Assembly: GCA_036756705.1 (NCBI GenBank) | Contig: DAIOKN010000030.1 | Location: forward strand, 1-24,540 | Source: Caproicibacter sp002399225 | GTDB lineage: Bacteria; Bacillota; Clostridia; Oscillospirales; Acutalibacteraceae | Direction: 5' to 3' | Length of the DNA stretch: 24,540 nt | Part shown: piece after piece, positions 1 to 7,334 of the stretch | Numbering within the stretch: the first letter of the stretch is position 1 | Layout: each line of letters begins with the position of its first letter | Program-made: the position numbers and the translations under genes | The notes under the pieces: model-generated | Seen by the model: the letters and a program-made list of their open reading frames with translations, nothing else | Databases searched by the model: none | What the model was told of the DNA's origin: nothing

Positions 1-13
1 TTTTCAAAATTTC

Positions 14-60
14 ACCTCCCTTGCGCCGCACTATTACTCTGCTCACAAGGGAGGTTTTTT
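14..60 (+). terminator. Rho-independent terminator of an upstream gene
   Basis: A perfect 10-bp inverted repeat (ACCTCCCTTG at 14-23 and CAAGGGAGGT at 46-55) with a 22-nt loop is followed directly by a run of six T. The T run is on the plus strand, so it would end a plus-strand transcript whose gene lies left of the window. The loop is longer than usual. Confidence 0.65.
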
Positions 61-216
61 ATGTTGTCAATTCTGTTTTATTTTTCCAGATAATAGAAAA
101 GGAAGCAGGTTTTCACCATTCGGCTCCAACCGTGCCGGATATTGCATAAGGTGGAACAATTTTATTGGAATGGAAATGTATAATCGGCGTTCTGTGCGGC
201 ATTTTAAAAAACCTTT

Positions 217-447
217 TTATTCGCTCCCCCTGTGAGCCTCTGGCAAATTCCATTCCTCTTTTTGCCAGAGGTATACACAGATCCTCCGCTTTGCGGCCTT
301 CACTTCGATTTTCTCTTCAATGGCCAGTCTTTGAATCATCTGCACTTTAGAGATCGTTCTTTTTTCTTCCGAAAGTTTCATTTTTTGAATCAGATCCAGC
401 CGAAGCAGGGCGACATTTCCATGCACGCCGCCGCTTTTTGCGGGCAC
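217..447 (-). CDS. Possible small basic protein, unsupported (76 aa)
   Basis: This open frame reads as a charged, helix-prone peptide rich in Lys, Glu and Arg with coding-like codon choice (CTG, GAA, AAA, ATC). I do not recognise it. It would begin at GTG 447 with no visible ribosome site, and internal starts also lack one. An 11-bp inverted repeat lies inside its 3' end. It may be a real short gene, a gene remnant or chance. It is listed because the rest of 61-455 holds no better gene candidate. Confidence 0.2.
   Translation of the reverse strand: MPAKSGGVHGNVALLRLDLIQKMKLSEEKRTISKVQMIQRLAIEEKIEVKAAKRRICVYLWQKEEWNLPEAHRGSE
237..271. repeat. 11-bp perfect inverted repeat
   Basis: CCTCTGGCAAA at 237-247 and its exact complement at 261-271 form a hairpin with a 13-nt loop. 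No T run follows closely on either strand, so it is not a standard terminator. Apart from this and the weak minus-strand frame, I see nothing definite in 61-455. Confidence 0.45.
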
Positions 448-469
448 ACTAACGCAGGAGGTGAGAAAA

Positions 470-655
470 GTGGATGCGAATTCCTATGGCGGTGATTTTG
501 ACTTTCCGGCCAGCGCAACCCTGCCTGTTAATCAGGATGCCGACGAACGTTATTTTTTATCCCTGCCGGAAGAAACACAGCGGAAACTTTTAAAGCAGAA
601 CACTTCCGAAAAAGCGTTTCACCAGGCACTGGAGCGCCTGCAGGAAACGGAATAA
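470..655 (+). CDS. Small hypothetical protein (61 aa)
   Basis: A short plus-strand gene of unknown function. A strong ribosome site, AGGAGGTG at 456-463, sits 6 nt before GTG 470. The upstream GTG at 461 overlaps this site and is therefore not the start. The product is acidic at its N terminus and ends in a helix-prone, charged segment (SLPEETQRKLLKQ, then ALERLQE), with no signal peptide or membrane segment. It stands alone and is followed within 30 nt by a strong hairpin terminator, which supports a separately transcribed small gene. I do not recognise the family. Confidence 0.6.
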   Translation: MDANSYGGDFDFPASATLPVNQDADERYFLSLPEETQRKLLKQNTSEKAFHQALERLQETE

Positions 656-678
656 AAAAAGACGGGTATCATAAAAGA

Positions 679-727
679 ATCGGAATTCCTGTCCCGAAAA
701 GGATAGGAGTTCCGGTCCTTTATTTTT
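679..727 (+). terminator. Terminator after the 61-aa gene
   Basis: Arms 681-694 and 701-714 pair over 14 positions, counting two G-U pairs, around the six-base loop CGAAAA. Weak pairing extends to 679/716. The downstream stretch is T-rich (TTTATTTTT near 719-727). It immediately precedes the tryptophanase-like remnant, which therefore has no promoter or start of its own. Confidence 0.7.
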
Positions 728-731
728 CAGC

Positions 732-1148
732 AACTGCTTCAACAAGGAACTTCTGTGGGAGGTTCCAGAAGATGGCAAGTATCAGAAGAACCCCTTCAAA
801 GGCAACATGGACCTCAACAAGCTTCAGAAATTGATCGATGAAGTCGGTCCTGAAAACGTCCCGATGATTTATACGACTATTACGAATCATACGGTATGCG
901 GGCAGCCTGTCTCCATGGCCAACATTCGTGCGGTCAGCAAAATTGCTCACAAATATGAGATTCCTTATATGCTGTATGCTGCTCGTTGGGCTGAAAACTG
1001 CTACTTTATCAAGACCAATGAGGATGGCTATGCTGACAAGTCTATCTTTGAAATTTCCAAGGAGTTATTCTCTTATTGTGACGGCTTCACTGCCAGCTTG
1101 AAAAAAGATGGACACGCCAATATGGGCGGTGTCTTGGCTTTCCGTGAA
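732..1148 (+). pseudogene. Tryptophanase / tyrosine phenol-lyase internal fragment
   Basis: The translation matches the middle of the beta-eliminating lyase family (PLP-dependent tryptophanase/tyrosine phenol-lyase, usually about 455-475 aa): NPFKGNMDLNKLQKLIDEVG, then GGQPVSMAN-type, RWAENCYFIK and SLKKDGHANMGG segments. That covers roughly residues 145-285 of a normal enzyme. The PLP lysine segment (LKKD) is present. The segment that normally reads (M/Y)DA(A/T)R, whose Asp contacts the pyridine nitrogen of PLP, reads LYAAR here, so that Asp is now Tyr. There is no start codon or ribosome site, the similarity begins just after a terminator and stops near 1148, and the frame ends at 1214. The rest of the gene is absent. 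Third codon positions are T-rich compared with neighbouring genes, suggesting a separate origin. It is a decayed, non-functional remnant. Confidence 0.85.
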
Positions 1149-1271
1149 GTTGGAACCTTACGCGCCCACAAAAAAATAATTTTTCTTTATCCGACATATT
1201 TAAAACTATTTTGAACCAGACATACGGGAACGAGGCTTTCTGGAAGTTTGCTTCGATCAAAATCTGTTTTA

Positions 1272-1313
1272 GAATAAAAGAAAAAGCGGGCGGCCCCGGT
1301 AAGGGACCGCCCG
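1272..1313 (-). terminator. Terminator of the polyamine operon
   Basis: Arms 1287-1297 and 1303-1313 form an 11-bp stem with a five-base loop. One position pairs only as G-U in the minus-strand transcript and would be a C/A mismatch on the plus strand. On the minus strand it is followed by CTTTTTCTTTT. Both points indicate termination of minus-strand transcription from nspC. Confidence 0.85.
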
Positions 1314-1345
1314 TATATGTTTAATTTAAATACAAATTGGTCAGG

Positions 1346-2479
1346 TCAGGAAAGCCGGGTCTTAAAATCCTCATATCCGAACTGCCGGATCAACCGAAAT
1401 CCTTCCGATTCCCCGTAAAGGAGAATCGCCGGCAGCCCAATCCCGTTAAACGTGTTGTTCTTCACCATGGAATAAATCGCCATGTCGCAGAATACCAGCC
1501 GGTCCCCGGGCGCGAGCGGCTTTGGGAATGAATAGTCGCCGATCACGTCCCCCGCAAGACAGGTCGGCCCGCCGAGGCGGTAGGTGTACGGCAGTTCGCC
1601 CGGCTTACCCGCACCCACAACCTCAGGGCGGTAAGGCATCTCCAGCACGTCTGGCATATGGCACGCGGCGGAGGTGTCCAGAATGGCAAGTTTCATCCCG
1701 TTTTCCACAAGATCCAATACGGTGGTAACCAGAAAACCGGCGTTCAGCGCAACCGCCTCGCCGGGTTCCAGATAAACCTGCACGCCGTACCGGTCCTGCA
1801 CCCTGCGGATACAGTTTTCCAAAAGTTCAAGATTGTAGCCCGGCCTGGTGATATGGTGACCGCCGCCGAAATTAACCCAGCGGAGCCCTTCTAGAAAGCG
1901 GCCGAATTTTTCTTCAAAAACCTGAATCGTGCGGTCAAGTGTTTCCGCACCCTGCTCGCACATCGTGTGAAAATGCAGCCCCTCAATCCCGCCGAGCTGT
2001 TCCGGCCGAAAATTTGCAAGCGTTACGCCGAGACGGGAAAACGGTCCGCACGGGTCATAGAGGCCTGTCTTGATCTCGGAATATTCTGGGTTAACGCGGA
2101 TGCCGCAGCTGATTTTCCGCGGGCAGGCTTTCACCGCGCCGCGGAACTTCTCCCACTGAGAAAACGAATTGAAAACAATATGGTCGCAGTTCTGCAAGAT
2201 TTCCCCAAATTCGTCCTCCCGGTAAGCAGGCGCGTAAATATGGACTTCCTTCCCCATTTCCTCCCGGGCAAGCCGCGCCTCAAACAGAGAGCTGGAAGCA
2301 GCCCCGTCCAGATATTTTCCGATCAGCGGATAGACGGTATACATCGAAAACGCCTTCTGGGCAAGCAAAATCCGGCACCCGGTATGCCGCCGCACGGAAT
2401 CGAGGATCTTCAGGTTTTTTTTCAGCAGCTGCTCCTCCACCACATAGCACGGGGTGGGCGGAATCATTGGGTCAAACAT
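1346..2479 (-). CDS. nspC: Carboxynorspermidine/carboxyspermidine decarboxylase
   Basis: A fold-type III (alanine racemase-type) PLP decarboxylase of 377 aa, the usual NspC length. It removes the carboxyl group from carboxyspermidine (or carboxynorspermidine) to give the free triamine in the cytoplasm. Visible features are the PLP lysine K42 in LLAQKAFSMY, the glycine-rich phosphate-binding GGGHH near 204-208, EPGEAV, and a C-terminal GGPTCLAGD containing the conserved cysteine of this decarboxylase group. Start ATG 2479 has GGAGG 6 nt upstream. It follows the dehydrogenase gene by 12 nt and is the last gene of the polyamine operon. Pairing with the dehydrogenase makes this assignment stronger than diaminopimelate decarboxylase. 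The natural substrate (spermidine or norspermidine precursor) cannot be told from sequence. Confidence 0.92.
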   Translation of the reverse strand: MFDPMIPPTPCYVVEEQLLKKNLKILDSVRRHTGCRILLAQKAFSMYTVYPLIGKYLDGAASSSLFEARLAREEMGKEVHIYAPAYREDEFGEILQNCDHIVFNSFSQWEKFRGAVKACPRKISCGIRVNPEYSEIKTGLYDPCGPFSRLGVTLANFRPEQLGGIEGLHFHTMCEQGAETLDRTIQVFEEKFGRFLEGLRWVNFGGGHHITRPGYNLELLENCIRRVQDRYGVQVYLEPGEAVALNAGFLVTTVLDLVENGMKLAILDTSAACHMPDVLEMPYRPEVVGAGKPGELPYTYRLGGPTCLAGDVIGDYSFPKPLAPGDRLVFCDMAIYSMVKNNTFNGIGLPAILLYGESEGFRLIRQFGYEDFKTRLS

Positions 2480-2491
2480 GTTTTTCCTCCG

Positions 2492-3691
2492 TCAGTCGAT
2501 CAGTTTCGGAGCAAAATCTTCGTGCCAGGCCAGCCCGCAGCGGTTCATCGCTTCCATGAACGGGTCCGGATCGAATTCCTCCACGTTGAAAACGCCCGGT
2601 TTCTTCCATTTTCCGGTCAGCACCATCATCGCACCGATCATCGCCGGGACGCCCGCCGTGTAGGCGACGGCCTGACTGCCGACTTCACGGTAGCACGCCT
2701 GATGGTCGCAGATGTTATAAACATAGTAGTTGCGCTCTTTTCCGTCTTTGATTCCCTGGAAAATGCAGCCGATATTGGTTTTGCCTTTCGTCCTGGGGCC
2801 AAGGGTGGCGGGGTCCGGCAGCACCGCCTTCAAAAACTGGAGAGGGACAATCTGCTTCCCCTCGAATTCGATCGGCTTGATCGAGGTCATACCGACGTCT
2901 TCCAGCGCATGGAGGTGGTCGAGATAGCTCTGAGAAAATGTCATCCAGAACCGAATTCTCCGAATTCCCCTGATATTTTTTGCAAGGGATTCCAGCTCTT
3001 CGTGGTGCAGCAGATAAATCTCCTTCGGGCCGATCTGAGGCAGGTCGTACATCCGCTTGATCTCCATCGGCTCCGTTTCGATAAAGCGGCCGTTTTCAAA
3101 GTAGCTGCCTTTCGCGCTGACTTCGCGGATATTGATTTCCGGATTGAAATTGGTCGCGAACTTATATCCGTGGTCGCCGGCATTTGCATCGACGATGTCG
3201 ATCGAATGGACCTCATCAAAATAATGCTTCTGGGCATAGGCGGAATAGACTCCCGTCACACCGGGGTCGAAGCCGCTGCCAAGCAGCGCGGTGATGCCCG
3301 CCTGCTGGTAGCGATCGCGGTAAGCCCACTGCCATTTATATTCAAAATGCGCAGTCTCTGGCGACTCATAGTTTGCCGTGTCCACATAATCCACCTTGGT
3401 TTCAAGACAGGCATCCATAATGGTCAGGTCCTGGTAGGGCAGCGCCACATTGATGACAATGTCGGGCCGTACCCTGCGGATCAGATTGGCCAGCTCCTTT
3501 GTATGATCCGCATCCACCTGGGCGGTTTCAATCTTCGTTTTTCCCCCGTCCAGCGCTTTCTTCAGCGCATCGCACTTGCTTTTGGTTCGGCTTGCAATGC
3601 AGAGTTCTTCAAAAACGTCTGGGTTCTGACAGCATTTGTGAGCGACAACGCTCGCGACGGCGCCCGCGCCGATGATCATGGCTTTTCCCAT
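2492..3691 (-). CDS. Carboxynorspermidine/carboxyspermidine dehydrogenase (saccharopine dehydrogenase family)
   Basis: A 399-aa NAD(P)-dependent enzyme of the saccharopine dehydrogenase/LYS9 family. It joins a diamine (putrescine or diaminopropane) to aspartate semialdehyde and reduces the imine, forming the carboxylated triamine used by NspC. The N terminus is a Rossmann nucleotide site (MIIGAGAVASVVAHKC, residues 5-20), followed by ASRTKSK, which fits recognition of the cofactor phosphate/ribose. A VNVALPYQD strand and GSGFDPGVTGVYSAY segment are typical of the family. Start ATG 3691 has AGGAGGAG 6 nt upstream, inside the 3' end of speE, whose stop lies 2 nt before this ATG, so translation is likely coupled. 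Its position directly before nspC supports the polyamine role over lysine metabolism. Confidence 0.9.
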   Translation of the reverse strand: MGKAMIIGAGAVASVVAHKCCQNPDVFEELCIASRTKSKCDALKKALDGGKTKIETAQVDADHTKELANLIRRVRPDIVINVALPYQDLTIMDACLETKVDYVDTANYESPETAHFEYKWQWAYRDRYQQAGITALLGSGFDPGVTGVYSAYAQKHYFDEVHSIDIVDANAGDHGYKFATNFNPEINIREVSAKGSYFENGRFIETEPMEIKRMYDLPQIGPKEIYLLHHEELESLAKNIRGIRRIRFWMTFSQSYLDHLHALEDVGMTSIKPIEFEGKQIVPLQFLKAVLPDPATLGPRTKGKTNIGCIFQGIKDGKERNYYVYNICDHQACYREVGSQAVAYTAGVPAMIGAMMVLTGKWKKPGVFNVEEFDPDPFMEAMNRCGLAWHEDFAPKLID

Positions 3692-3693
3692 GG

Positions 3694-4578
3694 TTAATCT
3701 CCTCCTCTGATCGATTCTTCTTTGAGCGGCTCCACTTTTTTCAGCAGGTCGTTGACATAGGTCGGCAGCGCAAACGCGCCGACATGAAGCTTTGTATTAT
3801 AATACCGGGTCACAAGGCCGAGGCGGTTCCACTCCTCCGCCCGCAGGTCTTCTACAGGGCGGTATTTCTTGGAAGCGAAACCGAACAGCCAATGTCCGGA
3901 AGAATAGGTCGGAATATGAGCCTGATAGACGCGGCTGATTGGAAACGACTGCACAATCCGCTGATGGGCCCGCTGCATGGCGACCGCGTCATTTTGGTAA
4001 AACGGGCTTTCCTGCTGGTTGACGAGAATTCCATCCTCTTTAAGCGCCTTATAGCAGTTCCCATAGAACTCTTTGGTAAAAAGGCCCTCTCCCGGCCCGA
4101 ACGGATCGGTGGAATCCACCACGATCAAATCGTATTCGTCCCGCTTGTCGCGGACAAAGCGGAGACCATCTTCATAATGGATGCACACCCGCGGATCGTC
4201 CAGTTTGCAGGCGGTCTGCGGCAGGTAAGTCCGGCAGGCGCTGACCACCTCCCGGTCGATCTCAACCAGATCGATCTGCTCGATACCCGGGTATCGCGTC
4301 AGCTCGCGCACGGCGCCGCCGTCCCCGCCGCCGATAACCAGAACCCGCTTTGCGCGGGGATTTACGGCCATCGGCACGTGTACGATCATCTCATGATAAA
4401 TAAACTCGTCTTTTTCCGTCAGCATCATGAATCCGTCCAGCGTGAGGAAGCGGCCGAACTCCGGGGAATCGAAGATATCGATGCGCTGGAACTCGCTCTG
4501 GCTGCTGTAAAGCTGGCGGTCCACTTTGATGGAAAAATCGACGTATGGAGTATTCTTTTCGGTAAACCAAAGTTCCAT
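3694..4578 (-). CDS. speE: Spermidine synthase (polyamine aminopropyltransferase)
   Basis: A 294-aa cytoplasmic aminopropyltransferase that transfers the aminopropyl group of decarboxylated S-adenosylmethionine to putrescine (or another diamine). The nucleotide-binding motif GGGDGG lies at residues 83-88, the acidic VEID at 106-109 and the catalytic VVDSTDP at 153-159. HYEDG at 134-138 and the conserved SGHWLFGFAS also fit. Start ATG 4578 has GGAG 9 nt upstream and follows the decarboxylase stop by only 3 nt. Operon partners SpeD (cofactor supply) and the decarboxylase (diamine supply) complete the classical route. Diamine specificity cannot be decided by eye. Confidence 0.95.
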   Translation of the reverse strand: MELWFTEKNTPYVDFSIKVDRQLYSSQSEFQRIDIFDSPEFGRFLTLDGFMMLTEKDEFIYHEMIVHVPMAVNPRAKRVLVIGGGDGGAVRELTRYPGIEQIDLVEIDREVVSACRTYLPQTACKLDDPRVCIHYEDGLRFVRDKRDEYDLIVVDSTDPFGPGEGLFTKEFYGNCYKALKEDGILVNQQESPFYQNDAVAMQRAHQRIVQSFPISRVYQAHIPTYSSGHWLFGFASKKYRPVEDLRAEEWNRLGLVTRYYNTKLHVGAFALPTYVNDLLKKVEPLKEESIRGGD

Positions 4579-4581
4579 TTG

Positions 4582-6027
4582 TTAAATCTCCTTGAGGACC
4601 TGTATCGTTTCTAGGCTGGCATCCCGCATGCCGGTCAGCGCGGCACCCTTTTCCGCGGCATACTGAATATACTCCAGGATTTCCGGGGTGATCCGCTCCC
4701 CCGGCGCAACGACCGGGATGCCGGGCGGATAACACATCACCGATTCCCCGCAGATGCGCCCCGCGCTCTGTTTGAGCGGGAGGGGCTCCTTGTCCGCGTA
4801 AAAGGCAAGCTGCGGCGGTTTTACCACCTGGGGAGAAATATATTCTTGGGTCAGCAGCCCGGTCTTGTCGCGTTCGTACCGCCGCTTGATTTCGGACATG
4901 GCCGCCACCAGACGTTCCAGATCAAGCGTTCTGTCCCCCATGGAGACATAGGCAAGGATATTCCCCAGGTCGCCGAATTCAATTTGAATATCATATTCAT
5001 CACGGAGCAGATCATAGACTTCGATTCCGGCCAGCCCGATGTCCAGCGTATGGACGGAAAGCTTGGTCACATCAAAGTCATAGATGGTTGTTCCATTGAT
5101 CAGTTCGCGTGAAAACGCATAATAGCCGCCGATCCGGTTGATTTCCGTGCGCAGGTATTCCGCCATGGAAATGACCCGGCGGAAAATTTCTTTGCCGCGC
5201 AGCGCGAGATTCCGCCGCGAGATATCCAGCGAGGACATCAGCAGGTAGGAGGCGCTGGTGGTCTGCGTCAGGTTGACGATCTGGTCGACATAGCCTTCGT
5301 CTACAGCCGGCCCCGTCAGCAAGAGGGAACTCTGCGTCAGGGAGCCCCCGGTTTTGTGCATACTGACCGCCGCCATGTCGGCTCCGGCGGCCATGGCGGA
5401 AACTGGAAGCCCTTCTCCAAAGTAAAAATGCGTGCCGTGCGCCTCGTCTGCCAAAACCAGCATATGGTGCTCATGCGCCAGCTTGACAATCTCCTTTAAA
5501 TCGGAACAGACACCGTAATAGGTCGGATTATTGACAAAGACGGCTTTCGCATCCGGATTGTCTTCGATCGCCCTGCGCACGTCAGCGAGCGACATGCCGA
5601 GGGAAATCCCGAGCCGCCGGTCAATCCCGGGGTTTACATAGACGGGAACCGCACCGCAGAGGATCAGCGCGCTGATTGCGCTGCGGTGAACGTTGCGCGG
5701 CATAATGATCTTTTCGCCCTGCTTGCAGACGCTCATCACCATGCTCTGCACGGCAGAAGTCGTGCCGTTGACCATGAAGAAAGTGTGGTGCGCCCCAAAC
5801 GCTTCCGCCGCCAGTTCTTCCGCTTCCCGGATTACGGAGGAAGGGTGACAGAGATTGTCCAGCGGTTTCATGGAATTCACATCGACCGTCAGGCATTTTT
5901 CCCCGAGAAACGCCGTCAGTTCCGGATTCCCGCGGCCGCGCTTGTGGCCGGGAACATCAAACGGCACGATCCGCATTTCCTTAAAGCGGTTCAAAGCTTC
6001 CAGAAGCGGAGCCCGCTCCTGCCCCAT
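4582..6027 (-). CDS. Orn/Lys/Arg decarboxylase (Bacillus SpeA type)
   Basis: A 481-aa fold-type I PLP decarboxylase of the Orn/Lys/Arg family, of the short Gram-positive type without the N-terminal wing domain of E. coli SpeC/CadA. It decarboxylates a basic amino acid to a diamine or agmatine. Visible are PGHKRG (26-31), the substrate/PLP segment NGTTSAVQ (88-95), DEAHGTHF with the PLP-contacting Asp194, and the PLP lysine K225 in SMHKTGGS. The small C-terminal domain includes YPPGIP. The start overlaps the speD stop as TGATG. No agmatinase, agmatine deiminase or N-carbamoylputrescine amidase is in the operon, so either the product is made directly usable (ornithine or lysine decarboxylation) or agmatine is converted elsewhere. 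Substrate is unresolved. Confidence 0.92.
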   Translation of the reverse strand: MGQERAPLLEALNRFKEMRIVPFDVPGHKRGRGNPELTAFLGEKCLTVDVNSMKPLDNLCHPSSVIREAEELAAEAFGAHHTFFMVNGTTSAVQSMVMSVCKQGEKIIMPRNVHRSAISALILCGAVPVYVNPGIDRRLGISLGMSLADVRRAIEDNPDAKAVFVNNPTYYGVCSDLKEIVKLAHEHHMLVLADEAHGTHFYFGEGLPVSAMAAGADMAAVSMHKTGGSLTQSSLLLTGPAVDEGYVDQIVNLTQTTSASYLLMSSLDISRRNLALRGKEIFRRVISMAEYLRTEINRIGGYYAFSRELINGTTIYDFDVTKLSVHTLDIGLAGIEVYDLLRDEYDIQIEFGDLGNILAYVSMGDRTLDLERLVAAMSEIKRRYERDKTGLLTQEYISPQVVKPPQLAFYADKEPLPLKQSAGRICGESVMCYPPGIPVVAPGERITPEILEYIQYAAEKGAALTGMRDASLETIQVLKEI

Positions 6028-6866
6028 CAGGATTTTGCCCCCGCGGGGGCGTCGTAGATGTTTGCGCCGCTGAAAATCTCGATCATTTCCCGGCGCAGGC
6101 TTTCCGTAATCGACAGACGCAGTTTGGGCGGCAGCTCATAGACATCCGTGTTGAACAGGTAGTTCTGAAGGTTGATATCCTTGATGAGCAGCCTGGTATG
6201 GAACAGATTTGCCTGGTAAACATTGATGTCGACCGCATCATATTTTCGCAGGGTCTCGGAATCGATATAATCCTGAATCGAGGTAATTTTATGGTCGATA
6301 AACAGTTTCTTCCCCTTGAAATCCCGCGTGAATCCGCGGACGCGGTAATCCGCCGTGATAATATCCGAATCAAAGCTGCCGATCAGGTAGTTCAGCGTGT
6401 TGAGCGGCGAGATCTCCCCGCAGGTGGAAATGTCGATATCCACCCGAAACGTCGCGATCGCGTTGTCCGGATGATACTCCGGGTAAGTATGCACGGTCGC
6501 ATGGCTTTTGTCCAAGTGAGCGACGATCTCGTCGCCCCCGCGCCGGAGGACCCCTTTTCCCAGATTGCAGGAACGGTCGATCTGGTCGGGCGGAAACGCC
6601 TGTTCGGCAATCAGAAACGCAACGCTGGCCCCCTGTGGATCGTAATCCTGCTTGCTCACATTCAGCACCTGCGCACCGATCATTTCCGTCACATGGTAAA
6701 GGATATCGGTCAGACGCTCCGAATTATACTGTTCATCAATATAGGCAATATAATCGCGCTGTTCCCGCGCGCTTTTCGCATAGCAGACATCATAAATATT
6801 AAAGCTGAGCGATTTGGTGAGATTGTTGAAACCATAGAGTTTCAGCTTATTTTCCAACCTAAACAC
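6027..6866 (-). CDS. speD: S-adenosylmethionine decarboxylase proenzyme (E. coli type)
   Basis: A 279-aa pyruvoyl enzyme precursor that self-cleaves and then decarboxylates S-adenosylmethionine, supplying the aminopropyl donor for SpeE. It aligns closely with E. coli SpeD: LYGFNNLTKSLSFNIYDVCY at the N terminus, then HLDKSHATVHTYPE with cleavage expected before Ser121, which becomes the pyruvoyl group, and STCGEISPLNTLNYLIGS and DYRVRGFTRD downstream. Start GTG 6866 follows GGAAAGG by about 5 nt. A TTG a few codons later is an alternative. It is the first gene of the operon, with a roughly 160-nt leader, and its TGA stop overlaps the next ATG. This is the large E. coli-type class, not the short Thermotoga/Bacillus SpeH type. 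Confidence 0.95.
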   Translation of the reverse strand: MFRLENKLKLYGFNNLTKSLSFNIYDVCYAKSAREQRDYIAYIDEQYNSERLTDILYHVTEMIGAQVLNVSKQDYDPQGASVAFLIAEQAFPPDQIDRSCNLGKGVLRRGGDEIVAHLDKSHATVHTYPEYHPDNAIATFRVDIDISTCGEISPLNTLNYLIGSFDSDIITADYRVRGFTRDFKGKKLFIDHKITSIQDYIDSETLRKYDAVDINVYQANLFHTRLLIKDINLQNYLFNTDVYELPPKLRLSITESLRREMIEIFSGANIYDAPAGAKS

Positions 6867-7035
6867 CCGACCTTTCCCCGGATTTCACAACCAGGATGCA
6901 AACCATGAATTTTTTAAATAAACCATTGAAAAATCATTGAATATCATGAATTTTATAAGTTAATCCCAAAAAATCTTCATCATTCTTCGATTTTCAGGCT
7001 TTTCTTTACCAATTCATCATAAAAAATCAATATAT

Positions 7036-7063
7036 ATTATATACACAAATTCTTAATAGTCAA
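7036..7063 (-). promoter_or_regulatory. Promoter of the polyamine operon
   Basis: On the minus strand TTGACT (7063-7058) and TATAAT (7041-7036) are separated by 16 nt. Transcription would begin near 7029 and leave a leader of about 160 nt before speD. The leader (6867-7029) is AT-rich, and I see no riboswitch-like fold or strong hairpin in it. Confidence 0.65.
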
Positions 7064-7254
7064 GGGAATTTCCCGGATTGGCAAGAAAAATTATCTTTCC
7101 CCCGCGCCGCCGGATCTCAGGTTTCCCTTCTGGAAGGCATTTCTTCGGCGGCCGAATCTTAAGTTAAGTCATTTTTCCATCTTTATTATAACATAAATAG
7201 GAATGACAAAAGCTATGCAGAGGCAGAATTCGCGGCCACCTTTCCAGGCGCAGA

Positions 7255-7283
7255 TTGAACCACCGGAAAGATCATGGTATAAT
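7255..7283 (+). promoter_or_regulatory. Promoter of the FAH-family gene
   Basis: TTGAAC (7255-7260) and a perfect TATAAT (7278-7283) are separated by 17 nt, with a TG extension one base before the -10 box. Transcription would begin near 7290, about 45 nt before the ATG at 7335. It diverges from the polyamine promoter about 200 nt away. Confidence 0.8.
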
Positions 7284-7334
7284 AATAAAAATCGAAATCA
7301 TTCGAAATGGTTTCAAAGGGAGGAATTTTGTAAG

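Noticed and set aside
165..495. Overlapping plus-strand frames of 61 and 87 codons in the left intergenic region
   Set aside because: No ribosome sites, no family resemblance, and they overlap the real ribosome site of the gene at 470.
1967..3697. 576-codon plus-strand open frame
   Set aside because: It lies antisense to nspC and the carboxyspermidine dehydrogenase gene, both with clear family motifs and ribosome sites. It has no family-like content and is a by-product of their codon use.
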